Source of the DNA: Limimaricola hongkongensis DSM 17492 | Lineage (GTDB): Bacteria > Pseudomonadota > Alphaproteobacteria > Rhodobacterales > Rhodobacteraceae | NCBI RefSeq assembly: GCF_000600975.2 | Contig: NZ_KK088649.1 | Coordinates: 16,149 to 80,148, forward strand | Direction: 5' to 3' | DNA: 64,000 nt | In this document: piece by piece, positions 57,787 to 64,000 of the stretch | Layout: the number at the start of each line of letters is the position of its first letter | Numbering within the stretch: position 1 is the first letter of the stretch | Made by a program: the position numbers and the translations under genes | Notes under the pieces: model-generated | What the model was told of the DNA's origin: nothing | The model's input: the letters and a program-made list of their open reading frames with translations, nothing else | The model's database searches: none

Positions 57787-57960
57787 GGGTGTCGTCACCT
57801 TTCAGGTCTCTGCGGATCACCGGGCCGGCGGGGAAGGCCACGGCATCCTTGCGAGAGGGGAGTTCCGGTCCATTCGCGATCTTCGTCCCACCGAAGACCT
57901 CCCGACCGTGGAACCTGCCCGAGACGGGGGCCGCACGCAGCCCCCTTCCAAGACGGGTTC

Positions 57961-57990
57961 GGCTGGACCCGCGAAATCGCGGATCCAGCC
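57961..57990 (-). other. rplL/rpoB intercistronic stem-loop
   Basis: GGCTGGA...TCCAGCC plus an inner CCGCG/CGCGG stem with one mismatch lies in the 245-bp gap between rplL and rpoB. In E. coli this junction holds an attenuator and an RNase III site that lower rpoBC expression relative to rplJL. A similar role is inferred here. Confidence 0.6.
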
Positions 57991-58031
57991 AATTCAAGAG
58001 GCGTGGCGCGCGTGCCGCGCGCCCGCCGAAA

Positions 58032-58406
58032 TCAGGCCAGCTCGACCTTGGCGCCGGCTGCTTCCAGCTTCGCCTTGATCTCTTCGGCTTCCGCCTTCGG
58101 CGCGCCTTCCTTGACCTTGCCGCCGGCCTCGACGAGGTCCTTGGCTTCTTTCAGGCCGAGGCCGGTGATGCCGCGGACTTCCTTGATCACGTTGATCTTC
58201 TGAGCGCCGGCGTCCTTCAGGACGACGTCGAACTCGGTCTTCTCTTCTTCGGCAGCGCCGGCATCGCCAGCCGGACCAGCCATCATCACGGCGCCGCCGG
58301 CGGCGGGCTCGATGCCATACTCGTCCTTGAGGATGGTTTTCAGTTCCTGCGCCTCGAGGAGGGTCAGACCAACGATCTCTTCGGCGAGTTTCTTCAGATC
58401 AGCCAT
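58032..58406 (-). CDS. rplL: 50S ribosomal protein L7/L12
   Basis: A 124-aa stalk protein. N-terminal dimer domain [22 protein letters not shown], Ala/Gly hinge (about 42-58), and the factor-binding C-terminal domain [41 protein letters not shown] 58406 is preferred over an in-frame start seven codons upstream. Confidence 0.98.
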   Translation of the reverse strand: MADLKKLAEEIVGLTLLEAQELKTILKDEYGIEPAAGGAVMMAGPAGDAGAAEEEKTEFDVVLKDAGAQKINVIKEVRGITGLGLKEAKDLVEAGGKVKEGAPKAEAEEIKAKLEAAGAKVELA

Positions 58407-58440
58407 TTTACTTTTCCGTTCGTTCAATTGTGTTCCAACG

Positions 58441-58459
58441 CGGGGGCTTTCAACCCCCG
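58441..58459 (-). other. Small stem-loop rplJ/rplL
   Basis: CGGGGG and CCCCCG flank a 7-nt loop in the 69-bp gap between rplJ and rplL. It may help set the L10:L12 translation ratio. Confidence 0.4.
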
Positions 58460-58475
58460 AGGGAGACGGGATGCC

Positions 58476-58988
58476 TTATGCGGCCTTCTCTTCGATGGTC
58501 GAGAGAATGCCTGCGATGTTGCTTGCGGGCGCGCCAATGGCACCGGCGATGTTCGATGCCGGGGCACCGATGCAGCCGACGATCGAAGCGATGAGCTCCT
58601 CACGCGACGGCATCTGGGCCACGGCCTTCACACCGGCCGGATCCAGAGCCGAGTCTCCCATCGCGCCGCCGAGGATGACCAGCTTGTCGTTGGTCTTCGC
58701 ATAGGCGTCGACCACCTTGGCAGCCGCCACGGGGTCTTCGGAATAGGAGAGCACGGTCATGCCCGTGAGGTAGTCGGCGATGCTTGCGCAGGGCTTCCCC
58801 TCAAGGGCGATCTTGGCGAGCTTGTTCTTGGCAACGCGCACGGACCCGCCAGCTTCGCGCATCTTCGCGCGCAGGTCCTGCATATTGGCAACCGTCATGC
58901 CTTCGTAGTGGGCAACCACCACGACGCCAGAGCTTTCGAAGATCTGGCCGAGTTCCTCGACCACTTTCTCTTTCTGGGCTCTATCCAC
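58476..58988 (-). CDS. rplJ: 50S ribosomal protein L10
   Basis: A 170-aa stalk base protein. [20 protein letters not shown] and [27 protein letters not shown] are typical. The C-terminal repeat [19 protein letters not shown] provides the L12-dimer-binding helix. It follows rplA after a 256-bp leader. Confidence 0.98.
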   Translation of the reverse strand: MDRAQKEKVVEELGQIFESSGVVVVAHYEGMTVANMQDLRAKMREAGGSVRVAKNKLAKIALEGKPCASIADYLTGMTVLSYSEDPVAAAKVVDAYAKTNDKLVILGGAMGDSALDPAGVKAVAQMPSREELIASIVGCIGAPASNIAGAIGAPASNIAGILSTIEEKAA

Positions 58989-59244
58989 GGTTTACTCCAA
59001 GTTTGGGGGTTTCCCCCCGGCTCTGTCTGACCCCCTGATCGTCCGGGGGCCGTTCGGGTCCGTTTTCAGGGTCCCGAGGCCGAGATCGCCCGAAGGGAAG
59101 GCACAGCTTCCGAACGGAAATCCAACTCTCGTTTCCCATCTCGGGAAGGCCTTAGCGGGGTGTCCCCCTGCCCTCCGTCTCGGACAGGACGGGGCGCGAG
59201 CGCCCCGCCATTCGCTCCCCGCCGAGGCAGGGAGGAAATCTCTA
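58989..59244 (-). promoter_or_regulatory. rplJ leader (rplA/rplJ intergenic region)
   Basis: This 256-bp gap has a CGGGGCG-CGAG-CGCCCCG stem (59190-59207) about 38 bp past the rplA stop and several imperfect inverted repeats nearer rplJ. In many bacteria this is where L10-L12 binds its own mRNA and where an rplJ promoter lies. I could not define the exact fold or a promoter. Confidence 0.45.
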
Positions 59245-59946
59245 TCAGGCCGCGCCGGTGGCCGAGGCCAGGTCGACGGTGACGCCCGGGCCCATGGTCG
59301 AGGACAGCGCCACCTTCTTGAGGTAGGTGCCCTTGGCGCCGGCGGGCTTCGCCTTGGAGACGGCATCCACGAAGGCGCGGATGTTCTCTTCGAGCTTGGT
59401 CTCGTCGAAGGACGCCTTGCCGACGCCGGCATGGATCACGCCGGCCTTTTCGACGCGGAACTGCACCTGGCCGCCCTTGGCCGCGTTCACGGCCTCGGTC
59501 ACGTCCATGGTGACGGTGCCGATCTTCGGGTTCGGCATCAGGTTGCGCGGGCCGAGGATCTTGCCCAGGCGGCCGACGATCGGCATCATGTCCGGCGTCG
59601 CGATGCAACGGTCGAACTCGATCTTGCCGGACTGCACGGTCTCCATCAGGTCTTCGGCGCCGACGATGTCGGCCCCGGCCTTCTTGGCCTCTTCGGCCTT
59701 CTCGCCACGGGCGAAGACGGCGACGCGCACGGTCTTGCCGGTGCCGTTGGGCAGGGTGACCGAGCCGCGGACCATCTGGTCGGCGTGGCGCGGATCGACG
59801 CCGAGGTTCATCGCGATCTCGACGGTCTCGTCGAACTTCGCGGAGGCGTTCGACTTGATCAGCGAGACGGCCTCGGAGAGCTGGACGTTCTCCTTGCCGG
59901 CGAAGGCCTCGCGGGCGGCGCGGGTGCGTTTACCGAGTTTTGCCAT
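59245..59946 (-). CDS. rplA: 50S ribosomal protein L1
   Basis: A 233-aa stalk protein. [13 protein letters not shown] [25 protein letters not shown], the [11 protein letters not shown] motif and a C-terminal [20 protein letters not shown] match L1. It is 3 bp downstream of rplK. Confidence 0.98.
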   Translation of the reverse strand: MAKLGKRTRAAREAFAGKENVQLSEAVSLIKSNASAKFDETVEIAMNLGVDPRHADQMVRGSVTLPNGTGKTVRVAVFARGEKAEEAKKAGADIVGAEDLMETVQSGKIEFDRCIATPDMMPIVGRLGKILGPRNLMPNPKIGTVTMDVTEAVNAAKGGQVQFRVEKAGVIHAGVGKASFDETKLEENIRAFVDAVSKAKPAGAKGTYLKKVALSSTMGPGVTVDLASATGAA

Positions 59947-59949
59947 GAT

Positions 59950-60402
59950 TCAGCCTTTCACCTCGATACCCATCGACTTGGCGGAGCCAAGGACGGTCTG
60001 CATCGCACCCTCGACGCTGGTGGCGTTGAGGTCCTTCATCTTCGCTTCGGCGATCTCGCGCACCTGGGCGAGCGTCACGGTGCCGGCGGTCTCCTTGCCG
60101 GGCAGCGTCGCGCCCTTGGCGCGGTTGCGCTTGCCGACGGGCTTCAGGCCAGCGGCCTTCTTGAGGAAGAACGACGCCGGCGGCGACTTGATCTCCATCG
60201 TGAAGGACTTGTCCTGGTAGTAGGTGATCACGGTCGGGCAGGGCGAACCCTTTTCCATGTCCGCGGTCTTCGCGTTGAAGGCCTTGCAGAACTCCATGAT
60301 GTTGATGCCGCGCTGACCCAGCGCCGGGCCGACCGGCGGCGACGGGTTCGCTTCGCCTGCCTTCACCTGGAGCTTCAGCTGCCCCATCACTTTCTTGGCC
60401 AT
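59950..60402 (-). CDS. rplK: 50S ribosomal protein L11
   Basis: A 150-aa protein. It starts [38 protein letters not shown] and binds the GTPase centre; the proline-rich hinge ([12 protein letters not shown]) is intact. Its first-gene position behind the new promoter is unusual because a glycosyltransferase separates it from nusG. Confidence 0.98.
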   Translation of the reverse strand: MAKKVMGQLKLQVKAGEANPSPPVGPALGQRGINIMEFCKAFNAKTADMEKGSPCPTVITYYQDKSFTMEIKSPPASFFLKKAAGLKPVGKRNRAKGATLPGKETAGTVTLAQVREIAEAKMKDLNATSVEGAMQTVLGSAKSMGIEVKG

Positions 60403-60566
60403 CGGGCCTCTCCTTGTCGCAACACCGCGCGGACGCGTCCGGGCGGCTGTGGTTGGCGTGGTGCGGCGAAACCGGGCGCGCCCGGCGGCCTCCCACATTC
60501 GCGACACCCGCCTTGGCGCGAATCGCGACCGGGGATCGGCCTTGGACGGTCCCCGGGGAAGGCCGC

Positions 60567-60595
60567 CGCATAGCCCGGCCACGCCCGCGCGTCAA
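60567..60595 (-). promoter_or_regulatory. Promoter of rplK-rplA
   Basis: On the minus strand TTGACG (60590-60595), a 17-bp spacer and TATGCG (60567-60572). The -35 box overlaps the last codon of the glycosyltransferase gene. The leader before rplK would be about 160 nt. Confidence 0.75.
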
Positions 60596-61809
60596 CCCCG
60601 CCCATCCCCGGCCCGGCGCCCCCGCGCCGCCATGTCGTCGTAATGACGCGACCAGCTCGCGGCGACCTGCGGCCAGCCGAAACGCGCCCGCGCCACCGCC
60701 CTGCCCCGCGCGCCGACCGATTTGGCGCGCGCCGGGTCGGCGGCCAGGTCCCGCATCGCCCCGGCCAGCCCGGCCACCATGTCCCGCGTAGGCCCGACCG
60801 GCACCAGCACCGCGCCGCCGTTCCGGCCCAGATCGCCCGGACCGCCCCAGTCGAACGCCACCACCGGCAGCCCCAGCGCCATCGCCTCCTGCATCGCGAT
60901 GCCGTTGGCCTCGGCGAGGCTCGGCATCACGAATGCGTCACAGGCGTCGAGCGCGGGGCCGAGACCGGCGTGATCGAGCCAGCCCGCGAATCGCACCTGC
61001 CCGGCCACCCCCAGATCGCGCGCCAACGCCTCGAGCGCCGGGCGCATTGGCCCGTCGCCATGAAGCACCAGATCCACCCCCGGCCCGGCCTGCGCCACCG
61101 CCCGGATCGCGAGATCGAATCCCTTGTCGTCGACCATCCGCCCGATGCAGGCGAAACGCCCGCCCGCGCCGTCCCCCGCGGGGCGCGGGCGGGCCAGCAA
61201 TCCGGGCGACACCCCGGCATCGAGCACATCGACCATGCGGCCGGGCGCGCAGCCGGCGCAGGCAAGCGAGCGCCGCGTCCGCGCCCCGCCCGACACCAGC
61301 AGCACCGCCGCGCGCGCCCGGTCGCGAAACAGCCGCCCCAAGAGCCGCTGCAACGGCGCGTGCAGCCGCGCCATCGCCCGCCCCCTGAACGGGGCGCGGC
61401 GCCCGAGCGCCGCAGGGTAGTGGATGTTGCCCGACAGCGGCCCGATCATCACCCGGTAGCCGGGGGGCGCGAATCGCGGCGCGACCGGGGAGATCGGGCA
61501 CAGGTAATGCAGCACGGTGTCGGCGGGATCGAATCGCCGGGCCAGCCGGGCGACGGCGCGGTGGAACAGCATCCCCACCAGAGGCCGCCCGATCCGGCTG
61601 CGCCAGGCCGCGCGCTGCGCCAGGCCGTCCTCGACGAAGATCAGCCGCGCCGGGTCGAACATCGCCACGAGCTCATCGCGGTTGCGCGCATGGGTGACGA
61701 GACGGGCGTCGCGCCCCTCGGACAGAAGATGCGCGAAATACTGGACGGCCTTCATCGCCTCGCCGCCCATGCGGGTGCCGGCATTGGTCGAGACGACGAG
61801 AATTTTCAA
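60592..61809 (-). CDS. Glycosyltransferase family 4 protein between nusG and rplK
   Basis: A 405-aa GT-B glycosyltransferase. The N-terminal domain starts MKILVVSTNAGTRMGGEA. The C-terminal nucleotide-sugar domain has FACIGRMVDDKGFDLAIRA, the E(x7)E motif PSLAEANGIAMQEAMALGLP and the usual GGPG loop. It is probably involved in cell-surface polysaccharide synthesis; specificity is unknown. It sits inside the normally adjacent nusG-rplK pair, 91 bp after nusG and behind a candidate terminator, and has no evident partner genes here. Its end overlaps the rplK promoter. Confidence 0.88.
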   Translation of the reverse strand: MKILVVSTNAGTRMGGEAMKAVQYFAHLLSEGRDARLVTHARNRDELVAMFDPARLIFVEDGLAQRAAWRSRIGRPLVGMLFHRAVARLARRFDPADTVLHYLCPISPVAPRFAPPGYRVMIGPLSGNIHYPAALGRRAPFRGRAMARLHAPLQRLLGRLFRDRARAAVLLVSGGARTRRSLACAGCAPGRMVDVLDAGVSPGLLARPRPAGDGAGGRFACIGRMVDDKGFDLAIRAVAQAGPGVDLVLHGDGPMRPALEALARDLGVAGQVRFAGWLDHAGLGPALDACDAFVMPSLAEANGIAMQEAMALGLPVVAFDWGGPGDLGRNGGAVLVPVGPTRDMVAGLAGAMRDLAADPARAKSVGARGRAVARARFGWPQVAASWSRHYDDMAARGRRAGDGRG

Positions 61810-61874
61810 AGGGGAGGCTCCGGCGGACAGGTCACGGGCGCATCATAAAGGCGCGGCCCGCCGGGGAAAGAGGG

Positions 61875-61892
61875 GCGCGCCCTGCGGCGCGC
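61875..61892 (-). terminator. Candidate terminator after nusG
   Basis: GCGCGCC and GGCGCGC pair around a 4-nt loop, followed on the minus strand by CCCTCTTTCC. It begins 9 bp past the nusG stop. Moderate strength. Confidence 0.5.
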
Positions 61893-61900
61893 GCCATGGG

Positions 61901-62434
61901 TCAGCCCTGCTTGGCGACCTGCGTGAATTCGAGCTCGACCGGCGTGGCGCGGCCAAAGATCGAGACGGTGACCTTGAGCCGCTGGTTGTCCTCGTCGACC
62001 TCTTCGACCATGCCGTCGAAATCCTCGAACGGGCCGTCCTTGACCTTCACCTTTTCGCCGATCTCGAAGCGGATCAGGGTGCGCGGGCTTTCCTCGCCCT
62101 CCTGCACCCGGCCCAGGATCGCCTCGACCTCGGCGTCGCGCATCGGCATGGGGCGGCCCTGCGGGCCGAGGAAACCGGTGACGCGGTTGATCGAGGTGAC
62201 GAGGTGATAGCCCTTGTCGGACATCTCCATGTGCACCAGCACGTAGCCGGGCATGAAGCGGCGCTCGGTCGAGACCTTCTTGCCGCGGCGGACCTCGATC
62301 ACCTCCTCGGTGGGGACGAGAACCTCGTCGATCACGTCCTCGAGCTGCTGCTCGGCGACCTTGGTCCTGATCTGCTCGGCGATCTTCTTCTCGAAGTTCG
62401 AGAGCACGGAAACCGAATACCAGCGTTTCGCCAT
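61901..62434 (-). CDS. nusG: Transcription termination/antitermination factor NusG
   Basis: A 177-aa factor. The NGN domain starts KRWYSVSVLSNFEKKIAEQI with PGYVLVHMEMSD, and the C-terminal KOW domain GEKVKVKDGPFEDFDGMVEEVDEDN follows. It couples RNA polymerase to Rho or to the ribosome through S10. ATG 62434 is preferred over an in-frame start four codons upstream. Confidence 0.98.
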   Translation of the reverse strand: MAKRWYSVSVLSNFEKKIAEQIRTKVAEQQLEDVIDEVLVPTEEVIEVRRGKKVSTERRFMPGYVLVHMEMSDKGYHLVTSINRVTGFLGPQGRPMPMRDAEVEAILGRVQEGEESPRTLIRFEIGEKVKVKDGPFEDFDGMVEEVDEDNQRLKVTVSIFGRATPVELEFTQVAKQG

Positions 62435-62525
62435 GTTGCCCGACACCTTCCGTCGCGACCGGCACGGGTGCCGGAGCCTCGTTGAATTTCCCGGCCCGCG
62501 AGACGGGGCCTCTCAAACGGCAAAG

Positions 62526-62545
62526 CGGCGCGCACCCGCGCGCCG
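62526..62545 (-). other. Stem-loop secE/nusG
   Basis: CGGCGCGC and GCGCGCCG pair around a 4-nt loop in the 185-bp gap between secE and nusG, followed on the minus strand by CTTTGCC. Possible weak terminator or processing element. Confidence 0.5.
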
Positions 62546-62619
62546 TTTGTCCAAGTCCGCCGGTCAGTAGCGCCCGGCGCGGCGCAGATCAAGCCCCACG
62601 GGGCCCGATGGCCTTCGGA

Positions 62620-62820
62620 TCAGCCCGCCAGACCTTCGAGCACCGCCTGCAGCCCCGAGCGGATCCCGAGATCCACGAGGCTGAAGAACAGCGCGGCCAC
62701 GGCGGCGAGGATGAAGATCATCACCGTCGTCAGGATCACCTCGCGGCGGGTCGGCCAGACCACCTTGGCGATCTCGGCGCGGGTCTGCTGCGCGAACTGG
62801 ACGGGGTTGGTTCTGGCCAT
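62620..62820 (-). CDS. secE: Preprotein translocase subunit SecE
   Basis: A 66-aa single-span protein. The amphipathic segment QQTRAEIAKVVWPTRREVILTT and one transmembrane helix (about 33-52) define SecE, which clamps SecY. ATG 62820 (MARTNPVQF) is used; ATG 62823 is equally possible with the AAAGG site upstream. Confidence 0.95.
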   Translation of the reverse strand: MARTNPVQFAQQTRAEIAKVVWPTRREVILTTVMIFILAAVAALFFSLVDLGIRSGLQAVLEGLAG

Positions 62821-62899
62821 CATCTTCACCTTTCGAGGGATCGATGCGGGACATACGGGGACGCCGCGCGATCTGCAAGCGGGCGGGCCGCGGTGGTCT

Positions 62900-62975
62900 T
62901 GGCAGGGGCAGGGGGACTCGAACCCACGACCCTCGGTTTTGGAGACCGATGCTCTACCAACTGAGCTATACCCCT
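62900..62975 (-). tRNA. tRNA-Trp(CCA)
   Basis: The 76-nt sequence folds as a cloverleaf: AGGGGTA pairs with TGCCCCT, the D arm starts TAGCTCAGTTGG, and stem TCGGT/ACCGA encloses loop CTCCAAA with anticodon CCA. T loop TTCGAGT; CCA is encoded. It lies just upstream of secE, the common tuf-tRNA-Trp-secE-nusG arrangement. Confidence 0.97.
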
Positions 62976-62987
62976 AAGACCGCCCCC

Positions 62988-63016
62988 CGAGTAGTCGCAA
63001 TCCGCGGCGGGATCAA
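62988..63016 (-). promoter_or_regulatory. Candidate promoter of tRNA-Trp-secE-nusG
   Basis: On the minus strand TTGATC (63011-63016), a 17-bp spacer and TACTCG (62988-62993). The -10 box ends 13 bp before the tRNA 5' end. The -10 match is modest. Confidence 0.5.
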
Positions 63017-63116
63017 GAGCCCCCGGCGTCCAATCGGCCGCATTCTCGCACCCCCCGCCCTTGCCCTCGCGGCGCCCGCTTGCAAGATGCGCGGCGCGAG
63101 CCCCAAAGGAGACCCC

Positions 63117-63806
63117 ATGTCGTTCGGCAAGAGACTGGCCAAGAGCCCCGCCGTGACCCGTGGCATCGGCGGCATCGCCCATGGCTGGCTGGCCCGTTGC
63201 CAGCGCCGGATCGACTGGGAGCGGCGCGGCGAGGACGAGTTGCGCGCGGCGCTGGCCGACGGGCCGATCCTGCTGGTGCTGCGCCATTCGCGGCTGATGC
63301 TGGGGCCGTTTCACTGGCCCGCCTGGGCGGGCGACCTCTCGACGCTGCACGACACCTCGCCGATCGCGCGAATCGCCGGCGACACGCATCGCCGGCGCGG
63401 GCTGACCCCGGTGGCGATGTCGCGGCGGCTGTCGAATCTCGCCATGTCGCGGATGGTGATGGAGCGGCTGCGCGCGGGCGCCAGCATCGGCATCACCGCC
63501 GACGGCCCGCTGGGCCCCGCCGGCGAGATCAACGACCCGCCGCTCGACTGGGCGCGGATCTCCGGGCGGCCCGTGTTCTTCTACGCCTATGCCACCGAGC
63601 GGCAGCATCGCGCGCAAAGCTGGGACCGGCTGCTGCTGCCGCGCCCGGGCGGACGCGGCGCGGTGGTGTTCCGCCCGTGGGAGGGCGCGATCCCGCGCAA
63701 GGCCGACGCGGCCGCGCGGGCGGCGGCGCGGGCCTCGATGAAGGCCGGGCTCGACGCCGCCACCGCCGAGGCCGACGCCATGCTCGGCCTGCCGCCCGGC
63801 CCCTGA
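63117..63806 (+). CDS. DUF374 lysophospholipid-acyltransferase-like protein
   Basis: A 229-aa protein. The DUF374 pattern is visible: LLVLRHSRLMLGP with His57, DTHRRRGLTPVAMS, GITADGPLGPAGEI and GRPVFFYAYATERQHRAQSWDR. The family is related to lipid A/lysophospholipid acyltransferases, but its substrate is not established. ATG 63117 follows AAAGGAGACCCC. It is transcribed away from tRNA-Trp and converges on the second tuf copy. Confidence 0.85.
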   Translation: MSFGKRLAKSPAVTRGIGGIAHGWLARCQRRIDWERRGEDELRAALADGPILLVLRHSRLMLGPFHWPAWAGDLSTLHDTSPIARIAGDTHRRRGLTPVAMSRRLSNLAMSRMVMERLRAGASIGITADGPLGPAGEINDPPLDWARISGRPVFFYAYATERQHRAQSWDRLLLPRPGGRGAVVFRPWEGAIPRKADAAARAAARASMKAGLDAATAEADAMLGLPPGP

Positions 63807-63829
63807 AGCCCCCTGCCCCGCGACACGAA

Positions 63830-63857
63830 AAAGGGCCGCCCCGAGGGGCGGCCCTTT
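63830..63857. terminator. Bidirectional terminator, DUF374 gene/tuf copy 2
   Basis: AAAGGGCCGCCC pairs with GGGCGGCCCTTT around CGAG, with A/T tracts on both sides, between the convergent genes. Confidence 0.85.
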
Positions 63858-63901
63858 CGATCAGGCGGCAACCGGGCGGCGGGGCCGCCCGGAGAGCTCG
63901 A

Positions 63902-64000
63902 TCACTCGATGATCTTCGACACGACGCCGGCGCCGACGGTGCGGCCGCCTTCGCGGATGGCGAAGCGCAGGCCGTCTTCCATGGCGATCGGGGCGATCAG
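63902..64000 (-). CDS. tuf: Elongation factor Tu (copy 2), 3' end only
   Basis: The last 32 codons plus stop are visible. Apart from the last Glu codon (GAG instead of GAA) and the stop (TGA instead of TAA), the sequence is identical to the end of copy 1 at 42236-42334. The C-terminus reads [11 protein letters not shown]. It would lie upstream of tRNA-Trp and secE. Near-identity over synonymous sites points to gene conversion between the copies. Confidence 0.97.
   Translation of the reverse strand: MIAPIAMEDGLRFAIREGGRTVGAGVVSKIIE

Overview
This window is a GC-rich alphaproteobacterial chromosome segment. Gene content and order (AapJQMP amino-acid transporter, rpmH-rnpA-yidD, ATP12 chaperone, a DUF2934 protein, and a secY-adk-rpsM-rpsK-rpoA-rplQ block) point to the Rhodobacteraceae (Rhodobacter/Roseobacter group). 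The assignment rests on protein sequence and gene order read here, not on a database search.

Layout. 1-3900: start of an alanine/glycine:cation symporter, a membrane-anchored coiled-coil protein, a DUF533 protein and a DUF2934 protein. 4000-7850: tRNA-Arg(ACG), then a minus-strand operon of a TVP38/TMEM64 membrane protein, a flavin disulfide oxidoreductase and a sensor histidine kinase. 7900-16050: a mainly plus-strand block with rpmH-rnpA-yidD, ttcA, a frameshifted GGDEF-EAL protein, yidC, ysxC, argB and a SixA-like phosphatase, with sodC on the opposite strand. 16090-20900: aapJQMP, whose AapQ carries an unusual extra domain. 21170-25420: crcB-rluC-HAD-atp12, joined by 4-bp overlaps, and rarA. 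25500-26110: a LuxR-type regulator.

26270-46470 is the large minus-strand translation cluster. In transcription order it runs rpsL-rpsG-fusA-tuf (str), rpsJ-rplC-rplD-rplW-rplB-rpsS-rplV-rpsC-rplP (S10), an inserted EVE/PUA-like HNH endonuclease, rpmC-rpsQ-rplN-rplX-rplE-rpsN-rpsH-rplF-rplR-rpsE-rpmD (spc), then rplO-secY-adk-rpsM-rpsK-rpoA-rplQ. Two plus-strand genes follow (a gamma-butyrobetaine-hydroxylase-like oxygenase and a glycosyltransferase). 49330-62980 is the second minus-strand core cluster: tRNA-Trp-secE-nusG, an inserted GT4 glycosyltransferase, then rplK-rplA-rplJ-rplL-rpoB-rpoC. The window ends with a DUF374 acyltransferase-like gene and the 3' end of a second tuf copy.

The main points of interest are accessory or rearranged elements inside core operons: the HNH gene with its own upstream terminator and a rebuilt promoter for rpmC; the glycosyltransferase between nusG and rplK with a new rplK promoter; the spc operon cut by a terminator and a new promoter before rplO; a solute-binding-protein-like lobe inserted into AapQ; and a one-base deletion that separates the membrane part of a c-di-GMP protein from its GGDEF-EAL part. 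Seven sigma70-type promoters with a uniform 17-bp spacer, and a GC-rich stem-loop in most of the longer intercistronic gaps, suggest how the long clusters are divided into transcription units.
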